A stretch of DNA of 64,000 nucleotides from CBDCTM01 sp965222005 (GTDB taxonomy: Bacteria; Bacteroidota; Bacteroidia; Chitinophagales; Saprospiraceae). Location of the stretch: assembly GCA_965222005.1 (NCBI GenBank), contig OZ244935.1, positions 4,030,001-4,094,000 on the forward strand, written 5' to 3'. Below, in pieces: positions 46,159 to 54,187 of the stretch. Each line of letters begins with the position of its first letter. Position 1 is the first letter of the stretch. The notes under the pieces were generated by a model. That model was not told the DNA's origin. It saw only the letters and a list, made by a program, of their open reading frames with translations, and made no database searches. The position numbers were made by a program, and so were the translations under genes.

Positions 46159-46618
46159 CTTTGATGTGGTGGGTTGGGATGGGTTTAATTACCCATACGC
46201 CATTTCCATTTTTGATTTTGAACCACTGACGGGGCGGATTCACATGCCTCCACCGATTCACCAGCAATTTGAAGGAAACAATTTTGTTATTTGTTCCTTT
46301 GTCCCTCGATTGTACGATTATCACCCCGAGGCCATTCCGGCACCTTATCACCACAGCAATGTGGATGCTGATGAATTGCTTTATTACGTAGATGGGGATT
46401 TTATGAGTCGCAACAATATTCAAAAAGGCCAAATCACCTTGCATCCCGGAGGAATTCCGCATGGCCCTCATCCCGGAGCTATTGAAAGAAGTATAGGCCA
46501 AAAAGAAACCAAAGAACTGGCCGTTATGATTGATCCTTTCAATCCTGTGTCAATAACGGAGGAAGCGATAAAAATCGAGGTGAGTGCTTACTACCAATCC
46601 TGGGGAGCTTATATTTAA
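46150..46618 (+). pseudogene. hmgA: Homogentisate 1,2-dioxygenase, 3' part (after IS)
   Basis: This is the C-terminal 152 codons after the insertion point (FDVVGWDGFNYPY onward). The iron-site region is here: HHSNVDADELLYYVDGDFMSR, with candidate ligands His and Glu, and HPGGIPHGPHPG, with the third His. An ATG at 46142, provided by the right end of the IS, is in frame and would yield a 158-residue product (MHSNHPFDVVG). Expression of this half is therefore possible but would give only the catalytic cupin. Followed 12 nt later by hppD. Confidence 0.92.
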
Positions 46619-46630
46619 AACTTCAACATT

Positions 46631-47788
46631 ATGAATAACTTGAAAAGTGTAGAGAACTTCTCCTACAGTCTTGAAAAAATTTTCCCCGAGGCAAAAGACT
46701 TCCTACCGATCTTAGGCACCGACTATGTTGAATATTACGTGGGCAATGCAAAGCAGGCTGCCTATTTTTATAAAACAGCTTTGGGTTTTCAATCCCTGGC
46801 TTATGCTGGTTTGGAAACCGGAGTGAGAGACCGAACCTCTTATGTAGTAGTACAGGATAAGATCAAATTGGTTTTCACCACCCCCCTGCCTGGTTCCGAA
46901 AGCAACGAAATATTCCAACATCTTAAAAAGCATGGCGATGGTGTAAAAGTTATTGCTTTGTGGGTGGAGGATGCAGCAAAAGCCTGGAAGGAAACGACCA
47001 AGCGGGGAGCCATATCTTATTTTGAACCCCGATCAGGAAAAGATAAGAGCGGGCAGGTTGTTCAGTCAGCCATCCATACTTATGGCGATACCATACATAT
47101 ATTTGTGGAGCGAAAAAACTACCAGGGTGTCTTTTTGCCGGGTTTTGAAAAATGGGAGTCAACCTACAACCCCACTCCCTGCGGATTAAAATACATCGAT
47201 CACATGGTCGGCAATGTAGATTGGGGGCAAATGAATACCTGGGCAAAATTTTATCGTGAAGTTATGGGATTTGCCAACCTCATCACCTTTGACGACAAAG
47301 ATATTTCTACCAAATACACCGCACTTATGAGCAAGGTGATGACCAATGGAAATGGCCGCATTAAGTTTCCCATCAACGAACCTGCCAAGGGAATTAAGAA
47401 ATCCCAAATTGAAGAATTTATTGACTTTTACGGCGGCTCCGGATGTCAACATATTGCTGTGGCAACGGATGACATTGTCTTTACCGTCAGTGAAATGAGA
47501 AAAAGAGGTGTCGAATTTCTCCATGTGCCAGGCACCTATTATGATACCGTGGCTGAACGGGTAGGAGAGATTGCTGAAGACCTGGAAGTGCTCAAACAAA
47601 ACGGCATTATGGTTGACCGCGATGAGGAGGGATACCTCCTCCAGATTTTCACCAAACCAATGACCGACCGGCCCACGCTCTTTTTCGAAATCATTCAAAG
47701 AAAGGGAGCACAATCATTTGGCAAGGGAAATTTCCAGGCTTTATTTGAATCCATTGAAGCCGAGCAAGAAAGAAGAGGCACTTTGTAA
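46631..47788 (+). CDS. hppD: 4-hydroxyphenylpyruvate dioxygenase
   Basis: The 385-residue Fe(II) enzyme converts 4-hydroxyphenylpyruvate to homogentisate, the substrate of the interrupted hmgA. The two vicinal-oxygen-chelate halves are complete. Iron ligands are His191 (KYIDHMVGNV), His274 (GCQHIAVATDD) and Glu353 (LFFEIIQRKG). It is 12 nt downstream of hmgA in the same direction, so its transcription may now be affected by the IS. Confidence 0.96.
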   Translation: MNNLKSVENFSYSLEKIFPEAKDFLPILGTDYVEYYVGNAKQAAYFYKTALGFQSLAYAGLETGVRDRTSYVVVQDKIKLVFTTPLPGSESNEIFQHLKKHGDGVKVIALWVEDAAKAWKETTKRGAISYFEPRSGKDKSGQVVQSAIHTYGDTIHIFVERKNYQGVFLPGFEKWESTYNPTPCGLKYIDHMVGNVDWGQMNTWAKFYREVMGFANLITFDDKDISTKYTALMSKVMTNGNGRIKFPINEPAKGIKKSQIEEFIDFYGGSGCQHIAVATDDIVFTVSEMRKRGVEFLHVPGTYYDTVAERVGEIAEDLEVLKQNGIMVDRDEEGYLLQIFTKPMTDRPTLFFEIIQRKGAQSFGKGNFQALFESIEAEQERRGTL

Positions 47789-47836
47789 TAAGAGTATCGT
47801 TTGACTTAATAAACCTGACTTCTAAAAAAACGACCT

Positions 47837-48787
47837 ATGACAAGCATTAATGAAGATCCTAAAAAGTTGGAAGCCTTTCAAAGCAGGATTGATGCGGAGG
47901 AAAAAATAGAACCTAAAGATTGGATGCCTGAAGCATACCGCCAACATCTGATCCGGCAAATTTCACAGCATGCCCATTCAGAAGTAATTGGCATGCAACC
48001 GGAAGGCAATTGGATCACCAGGGCACCCACACTGCGAAGTAAAAAAATATTGCTGGCCAAAATCCAGGATGAAGGCGGGCACGGATTGTATCTGTATTCG
48101 GCTGCCGAAACATTGGGGGTGAGCAGAGATCAGTTTTTGAAATGGCTCCATGAGGGAAAGGCTAAGTATTCCAACATATTCAACTACCCTGCTTTAACCT
48201 GGGCAGATATTGGCGCCATTGGTTGGCTGGTTGACGGCGCCGCCATCGTGAATCAGGTTTCATTGACCAGGACCTCCTATGGCCCCTATTCCAGGGCAAT
48301 GATTCGAATTTGCAAGGAGGAGAGTTTTCACCAAAGGCAAGGCTATGAAATCATGTGCAGAATGATGAATGGTACGAAAGATCAGCAAACCATGGCGCAG
48401 GATGCAATTAACCGTTTTTGGTGGCCCGCGCTGATGATGTTTGGACCACACGACAATGATTCGCCCCGGTCGCGTCTGGCCCTTAAATGGAAAATCAAAC
48501 GGGCTACCAACGATCATTTAAGACAAAAGTTCATCGACAAAACCATTCCGCAAGCCGAGTTTATCGGGTTGAAAGTTCCTGATCCGGAAGCTGAATTGCA
48601 ATCCAATGGTAGCTACAAAACCGGCGCCATAAATTGGGACGAGTTTTATAATGTCATCCGGGGGAATGGCCCTTGCAACAAGCAGAGAATGAAACACCAT
48701 ATAGCTGCACATGAAGAAGGGGAATGGGTACGTGAAGCAGCAACAGCTTTTCAGCAGAACAAAATGAAAGAAGCATCACACGTTTAA
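47837..48787 (+). CDS. paaA: 1,2-phenylacetyl-CoA epoxidase, subunit PaaA
   Basis: The 316-residue catalytic subunit has a ferritin-like di-iron fold. Candidate iron-ligand motifs are [34 protein letters not shown] (E..H) and [15 protein letters not shown] (E..H). With PaaB, PaaC and a reductase it epoxidises the ring of phenylacetyl-CoA. Followed by paaB after 10 nt. Confidence 0.95.
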   Translation: MTSINEDPKKLEAFQSRIDAEEKIEPKDWMPEAYRQHLIRQISQHAHSEVIGMQPEGNWITRAPTLRSKKILLAKIQDEGGHGLYLYSAAETLGVSRDQFLKWLHEGKAKYSNIFNYPALTWADIGAIGWLVDGAAIVNQVSLTRTSYGPYSRAMIRICKEESFHQRQGYEIMCRMMNGTKDQQTMAQDAINRFWWPALMMFGPHDNDSPRSRLALKWKIKRATNDHLRQKFIDKTIPQAEFIGLKVPDPEAELQSNGSYKTGAINWDEFYNVIRGNGPCNKQRMKHHIAAHEEGEWVREAATAFQQNKMKEASHV

Positions 48788-48797
48788 AATCTTAAAA

Positions 48798-49094
48798 ATG
48801 GAAAATAATAAAGACAACCAGGGAGCACTCTGGGAAGTGTTCATCCAATCTAAATCCGGCCAGCCTTTCAAGCATGCCGGAAGTGTTCATGCCTTTGATA
48901 AAAAATTGGCGCTCGAAAATGCCCGCGATCTTTATACCCGGCGCAGCGAAGGGATCGGCTTGTGGGTTGTAAAAAGCACGGATATCGTTTCTGCTCAGCC
49001 TGAAGAGGCCGCCTCCTTTTTTGACCCTGCCGATGATAAAATTTACAGGCATCCTACGTTTTACGAAGTACCCGAAGGGGTGAAGCACATGTAA
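48798..49094 (+). CDS. paaB: 1,2-phenylacetyl-CoA epoxidase, subunit PaaB
   Basis: The 98-residue bridging subunit has the family signatures LWEVFIQSKSGQPFKHAGSVH, ALENARDLYTRRSEG and LWVVKSTDI. It has no catalytic residues of its own. It lies between paaA and paaC in the usual order. Confidence 0.94.
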   Translation: MENNKDNQGALWEVFIQSKSGQPFKHAGSVHAFDKKLALENARDLYTRRSEGIGLWVVKSTDIVSAQPEEAASFFDPADDKIYRHPTFYEVPEGVKHM

Positions 49095-49146
49095 ATGTGT
49101 GTTGAAATGAATAGAAATTTTATGCTATCTTTTAAATATAATAACT

Positions 49147-49896
49147 ATGCTAAGCTTAGTAAAATACTGCCTCCGACTTGGCGACAACAGCCTGATCTTA
49201 AGCCATCGGCTGGCCGAATATTCCAGCAGGGGGCCTTACCTGGAGGAAGACCTCGCCATTAGCAATATAGCGCTGGACCATCTAGGTCAGGCAGATTTAT
49301 TTTTAAGCTATGCTGCTGCCGTTGAAAATGCCGGCAGATCTGCCGATGACCTGGCGTATCGACGTCCGGAAAGAAAATACTACAACTGCCAACTGGTAGA
49401 ACAACCCAATCAGAATTTTGCCTTCATAATGGCCCGCCAACTGTTTATTGATGCTTACAATTTTTATCTTTATACTGCTTTAACCCAAAGTGCCGATTCC
49501 GATTTGTCTGCTATTGCAGAAAAAGCCATAAAGGAAGTTGCCTATCACCTGAGAAGAAGTAGCGAGTGGGTTATCCGTCTTGGAAGTGGAACGGAGAAAA
49601 GTCATCAAAAAATGCAGCAAGCCGTTGACGACCTTTGGATGTACACAGGTGAACTTTTCGAAATGGATGACACCGACCGGGAATTAATGCAAAAAAACAT
49701 GGTGCCCGATTTAAACGCCATACGCAATCAGTGGGATAGCCGCATCAATGAAGTTTTTGAAGAAGCTACCATCAATCGCCCCGAAAATGGATATATGGCA
49801 AGGGGAAGCAGAGTAGGCATCCATACGGAACATTTGGGGCACCTGCTATCTGAAATGCAGTATTTACAACGGGCATATCCCGATGCAACATGGTAG
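49147..49896 (+). CDS. paaC: 1,2-phenylacetyl-CoA epoxidase, subunit PaaC
   Basis: The 249-residue structural ferritin-like subunit partners PaaA. Family features are LRLGDNSLILSHRLAEYSSRGPYLEEDLAISNIALDHLGQA at the start (quoted here only by its landmarks LGDNSLIL, GPYLEEDLA and LDHLGQA), IKEVAYHLRRSSEWVIRLG and MARGSRVGIHTEHLGHLL at the end. The expected next genes, paaD (Fe-S/SufT-like) and paaE (reductase), are not found here; the cluster switches to kynurenine pathway genes. Confidence 0.93.
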   Translation: MLSLVKYCLRLGDNSLILSHRLAEYSSRGPYLEEDLAISNIALDHLGQADLFLSYAAAVENAGRSADDLAYRRPERKYYNCQLVEQPNQNFAFIMARQLFIDAYNFYLYTALTQSADSDLSAIAEKAIKEVAYHLRRSSEWVIRLGSGTEKSHQKMQQAVDDLWMYTGELFEMDDTDRELMQKNMVPDLNAIRNQWDSRINEVFEEATINRPENGYMARGSRVGIHTEHLGHLLSEMQYLQRAYPDATW

Positions 49897-49992
49897 AAGC
49901 TCATCCGGGTTTTGAAACAAAAAACAGGGAGCCTTGTAAAAATATGAGATAAATATATTCCAGTCAAATTCTTAAAAATTAACACCCAGCGT

Positions 49993-50523
49993 ATGATCCC
50001 TCCTATTAATTTTAAAAAATGGATTGACGAAAACCGCGACAAGCTTAAACCTCCGGTTGGCAATCAGGTCGTCTATAAAGACACCGAGTTTATTATTATG
50101 GTTGTGGGTGGCCCGAATGCCCGCAAAGATTTTCACTACAATGAAGGGGAAGAATTTTTCTACCAACTAGAAGGTGATATGCAATTGCCCATTATTGAAA
50201 ATGGCAAAGTACGGGTAATTGATATCAGAGAAGGAGAGATATTTTTACTTCCTCCAAAAGTACCACATTCTCCTCAACGTGGGCCCAATACCATTGGCCT
50301 GGTAGTGGAACGGATACGAAAAGAAGATGAAATGGACGCTTGTATGTGGTATTGTGAAAACTGCAACCACCAGTTGCACAGAGCTGAATTTCATTTGAAT
50401 GACATCGTTGAGCAATTGCCCGAACTCTTGAATCAGTTCTACTCCAATGAGCAACTTCGAAGCTGCCCCGAATGTGGCACCACAATGAGCATCCCTGAAT
50501 TGAAAAACGCCCAGCCTTTATGA
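49993..50523 (+). CDS. 3-hydroxyanthranilate 3,4-dioxygenase
   Basis: The 176-residue cupin opens the ring of 3-hydroxyanthranilate on the way to quinolinate (NAD synthesis or tryptophan breakdown). Fe(II) ligands are His48, Glu54 and His92, with exactly the family spacing. A C-terminal rubredoxin-like site is present (Cys120, Cys123, Cys157, Cys160; CENC and CPEC), as in other bacterial enzymes. Its stop overlaps the next gene's ATG by 4 bases. Confidence 0.95.
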   Translation: MIPPINFKKWIDENRDKLKPPVGNQVVYKDTEFIIMVVGGPNARKDFHYNEGEEFFYQLEGDMQLPIIENGKVRVIDIREGEIFLLPPKVPHSPQRGPNTIGLVVERIRKEDEMDACMWYCENCNHQLHRAEFHLNDIVEQLPELLNQFYSNEQLRSCPECGTTMSIPELKNAQPL

Positions 50524-51875
50524 AGACAGCAACCATCGTGGGTGCAGGTTTAGTGGGTTCTTTATGGGCAGTATTCCTGGCCAAAGCAGGGTATAAGGTC
50601 ACTATTGCAGAAATGCGAAACGACTTGAGAAAAACCAATATTTCCGCCGGGAAATCCATCAATCTGGCATTTTCTGAAAGAGGATGGACCGCATTTAAAA
50701 CCGTTGGTTTAGAAAAAGAAATCGAGGATATTGCCATTCCGATGGCCGGCAGAACCATGCACGACAAATCGGGCAACCTCAGCTATCAACCCTATGGGCA
50801 GGAAGGCCAGGCTATTTTTTCGGTATCAAGAGGTGGAATCAATTGCAAGTTGATGGATGTGGCTGAAAAATATGGTTCGACTACCATACTGTTTAATCAA
50901 AAATGTGTGGGAGCTGATTTGGAAAATGGAGTTGTATGGCTTAAAAATACCACAACTGGAGAGCGTTCCGAAATTAAATCAGATGTCGTCTTTGCAACCG
51001 ATGGTGCTTTTTCTGCTGTACGTTACAATGCCATGCAAAAACTGGATCGCTTCAATTACAGCCAACAATATATTGAAGACGGTTACCGCGAGATTCTACT
51101 ACCTGCCAATGAAGACGGTGGTTATAAATTAGAAAAAAATACCTTGCATATCTGGCCGAGAGGCCGTTTTATGCTCATCGCCCTGCCCAATGAAGATGGC
51201 TCCTTTACTTGTACATTGTTTATGCCGCATGACAATCACGAGTATGCTTTCAACAAGCTGAAAAATAAAAAACAGGTAGAAGATTTCTTTAAATCCACCT
51301 TCCCCGATTTTTTTACCCTCATGCCCAACATTGGAGAGGTCTGGGAAGACCACCCCTTGTCATCCCTGGCCATCATACGCTGCTATCCCTGGGCATACGG
51401 GAAAGTCGCATTGATGGGAGATGCAGCGCATGCCACGGTTCCTTTTTACGGGCAGGGCATGAATTGCGGTTTTGAAGATTGCTCCGTCATGTGGTCGCTC
51501 ATGCAAAAATACCAGGAAGATTGGGCTACAATTTTCGAGAAGTACCAGACAATGAGAAAACCGGAAGGCGATGCGGTGCAGGATTTGTCACTGGACAATT
51601 ACTTTGTCATGCGAGATTATGTGGCAGACCCCGCCTTTTTATTGCAAAAGAAATTTGAACGCCGGATCCAACTGCTATACCCCGAAAATTACACCCCTTT
51701 GTATGCACAGGTTTCCTTTACCAACATCCCCTATTCCGCAGCGTATAAAAACGGGAAAAGGCAAGATGCTTATATCAAGGACATTATGGGTCGTTACAAT
51801 ATAGAAGAACTATTTGAAAACGGACAGATAGACGCATTAATCCACTCCTTGTTTGGTAAAGAAATTTCCGTTTGA
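50520..51875 (+). CDS. kmo: Kynurenine 3-monooxygenase
   Basis: The 451-residue FAD monooxygenase hydroxylates L-kynurenine at C3. The dinucleotide-binding motif TIVGAGLVGSLWAVFLAKAG is at 4-23. GKSINLAFSERGW carries substrate-contacting residues, and GDAAHATVPFYGQGMNCGFED is the second FAD motif. It overlaps the preceding dioxygenase gene (ATGA), indicating tight co-expression within the kynurenine pathway. The C-terminus has the usual hydrophobic and charged segment. Confidence 0.95.
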   Translation: MKTATIVGAGLVGSLWAVFLAKAGYKVTIAEMRNDLRKTNISAGKSINLAFSERGWTAFKTVGLEKEIEDIAIPMAGRTMHDKSGNLSYQPYGQEGQAIFSVSRGGINCKLMDVAEKYGSTTILFNQKCVGADLENGVVWLKNTTTGERSEIKSDVVFATDGAFSAVRYNAMQKLDRFNYSQQYIEDGYREILLPANEDGGYKLEKNTLHIWPRGRFMLIALPNEDGSFTCTLFMPHDNHEYAFNKLKNKKQVEDFFKSTFPDFFTLMPNIGEVWEDHPLSSLAIIRCYPWAYGKVALMGDAAHATVPFYGQGMNCGFEDCSVMWSLMQKYQEDWATIFEKYQTMRKPEGDAVQDLSLDNYFVMRDYVADPAFLLQKKFERRIQLLYPENYTPLYAQVSFTNIPYSAAYKNGKRQDAYIKDIMGRYNIEELFENGQIDALIHSLFGKEISV

Positions 51876-51911
51876 TAAGCGCCCTTTGATTTAATTGAAA
51901 ATATACATATC

Positions 51912-52859
51912 ATGGATTTAGTCCAAGACAAAATATTTGAAGACCTAAAAGCAAAATACGATTCCATCGGGCAGGATGTCAACACCCACCTGCGTGGCTT
52001 ACTGCATGCCAGACCGATCACTTATTGGGATTATATCCAGACCGATGTTTTGCTCAATCTTCAAATTCAGAGATCCAACCTGCCCGATGAGTTGGTGTTT
52101 ATCATATATCACCAGATCAATGAGCTCATCTTCAAAATGGTACTTTCTGAAATTGAGCAAATTGCCTTTAATAAAAAACTGACCACCCGTTTTTTCGCCG
52201 AAAGGCTGTATCGGATAAGCCATTACTTTGATATGCTGTCTGCCTCTTTTAATATCATGGGAGACGGTATGGAAATAGAGCAATACATGAAATTTAGAGA
52301 CACGCTCACCCCCGCCAGCGGCTTTCAAAGTGCCCAATACCGAATGATCGAATTCGGTTCAACAGAACTCATCAACCTGATCGACATTCGATTTCGGGCT
52401 ACCATAAACCGGGATACTCCATTTTCTCATGCTTACGAGCATCTGTACTGGCAGGCTGCAGGAAAAGATCACAATACCGGTAAAAAATCTACCTTGCTTC
52501 AGTTGTTTGAAGACCGGTACATGGAAGACTTCATCGTGTTCATGAAAACATACAACACCCTCAACCTTTGGTCAAAATACAAATCGCTGCCCGAAGAAGA
52601 GAAAAATGATAAAAAGCTCGTCAATGCCATGAGGCACTACGACCATACAGTCAACATCCGGTGGGTCATGGCCCACTACGATGCAGCCGCCAAATATCTG
52701 GACAGCGGCCAAACGGAAGCCAAAGCTACAGGTGGAAGTGACTGGAAAAAATACATGCATCCTAAGCACCAGAAGAGAATCTTCTTCCCGGAACTGTGGT
52801 CCACGAAAGAATTGCAAAACTGGGGCATTAGCAATTTAGAGGACTACGCTAAATTGTAA
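51912..52859 (+). CDS. Tryptophan 2,3-dioxygenase
   Basis: The 315-residue heme enzyme opens the indole ring of tryptophan to N-formylkynurenine, the first step of the kynurenine pathway. Family motifs are YWDYIQTDVLLNLQ, VFIIYHQINELIFKM (active-site His kept; the usual ELWFK Trp is Ile), FRDTLTPASGFQSAQYRMIEF and a C-terminal WVMAHYDAAAKYL...ATGGSDW holding the proximal heme His and the TGGS substrate loop. It closes the set with kmo and the 3-hydroxyanthranilate dioxygenase. Formamidase and kynureninase are not in the window. Confidence 0.92.
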   Translation: MDLVQDKIFEDLKAKYDSIGQDVNTHLRGLLHARPITYWDYIQTDVLLNLQIQRSNLPDELVFIIYHQINELIFKMVLSEIEQIAFNKKLTTRFFAERLYRISHYFDMLSASFNIMGDGMEIEQYMKFRDTLTPASGFQSAQYRMIEFGSTELINLIDIRFRATINRDTPFSHAYEHLYWQAAGKDHNTGKKSTLLQLFEDRYMEDFIVFMKTYNTLNLWSKYKSLPEEEKNDKKLVNAMRHYDHTVNIRWVMAHYDAAAKYLDSGQTEAKATGGSDWKKYMHPKHQKRIFFPELWSTKELQNWGISNLEDYAKL

Positions 52860-53155
52860 GATACACCTGAAAAATCCATTCTCCTCATCGGTACGGCACT
52901 TCGTTGAAAAGGCCCATCTGGCCGGTTAGCCGGAAGAGAATCCTTCCACAGGGTATCCCACCAGCTTTGTAATACACTCACTCAGTATAACCTGCCCCGA
53001 CGGACACCTTCGGGAATCCTTGTTTAACAAATTGCGAACCAGCTCTAAGCAAAAAGGAATGTTGCAAGCCAATCACAAATTTCCAATCCCGCCCTTATTT
53101 GCGTAAATTGGCAGTTCATCGTTTCTTCAATGCCATTTAAACCTGAACACTCGTT

Positions 53156-54169
53156 ATGAATAATATTCTAATCCTGCTGTTCTTTATAGGCATTGGCTGC
53201 TTTTCCAGCCAAGCTCAGGATATCCACTTTTCCCAATATTACAACAGCCCTTTAAGTATCAACCCTGCTCTTACCGGAGTTTTTCAAGGGGATATGCGGT
53301 TTATCGCTAATTACCGAAGCCAATGGAGCTCTGTACCGGTGGGCTTTAATACGATTGCTGCCAGTTTTGATATGAAGTATTTTCATAAAAAACTGGACAA
53401 TGGCTATCTCTCCGGCGGCTTGATGCTTTTTCACGATGAAGCCGGCGATTCTGAACTGAGCCTGACTCAATTCAACCTGAGTGGTAGTTACACTCAGATA
53501 TTGAACGACAATTTGCTAATGACGGCAGGTTTTCAGGCTGGCCCCGGCCAGCGATCTTTCAAATTGGATGAACTTCGGTTTGGCAATCAATTCGATGGCG
53601 AGCAGTTTGATCGGAGCAGAGATATTAGGGAAGATTTTCGCGGTACTAATATTGGTTTTTTGGACCTCTCTGCCGGCATTAATTTTTTTATACGCAATAA
53701 TGATGAAAATGCTTGGGCCAATATTGGCCTGTCGATGTACCACATCAACCAGCCTAGGGTCAATTTTACTAATGCTACTGATCAACACTTGCCTTCTCGT
53801 TTTAGCCTTTATTCTTTTGGCAATGTGGTATTGAATGATAAGATGCAGTGGATACTCCATGCGATGGGGCAAAAACACAATTCATACAATGAGCTGATTC
53901 TGGGATCGGGCATACACTATATGCTCAATGAAGAAAATGATCTGGCCATGCGTTTTTTAACGGCCTATCGGCTGGTCGGTCAAAATGATGCGATCATTCC
54001 CATGGTTGAATTTTATTACCAAAGCTGGCGCCTGGGCCTCAGCTATGATATAAATATTTCGGATTTTAAGGAAGCTACGGATGGTCGTGGTGGCCCCGAA
54101 ATTTCATTGCAGTACTTAGTATTGAGGGTTCAACCCCCAAAAGAATTTAAAGTCTGTCCAATCTTTTAA
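53156..54169 (+). CDS. PorP/SprF-family T9SS outer-membrane protein
   Basis: The 337-residue protein has a signal peptide (1-20, CFSSQAQ) and an outer-membrane beta-barrel. The family opening DIHFSQYYNSPLSINPALTG is followed by NYRSQWSSVPVGFNT and many amphipathic strands, ending in a conserved ISLQYLVLRV strand. PorP/SprF proteins dock or anchor type B T9SS cargo at the cell surface. It is 18 nt upstream of an OmpA/TPR gene and followed by two type B-like PKD giants, the usual partners. Confidence 0.94.
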   Translation: MNNILILLFFIGIGCFSSQAQDIHFSQYYNSPLSINPALTGVFQGDMRFIANYRSQWSSVPVGFNTIAASFDMKYFHKKLDNGYLSGGLMLFHDEAGDSELSLTQFNLSGSYTQILNDNLLMTAGFQAGPGQRSFKLDELRFGNQFDGEQFDRSRDIREDFRGTNIGFLDLSAGINFFIRNNDENAWANIGLSMYHINQPRVNFTNATDQHLPSRFSLYSFGNVVLNDKMQWILHAMGQKHNSYNELILGSGIHYMLNEENDLAMRFLTAYRLVGQNDAIIPMVEFYYQSWRLGLSYDINISDFKEATDGRGGPEISLQYLVLRVQPPKEFKVCPIF

Positions 54170-54187
54170 TTTTTAGTTAATTAATAT

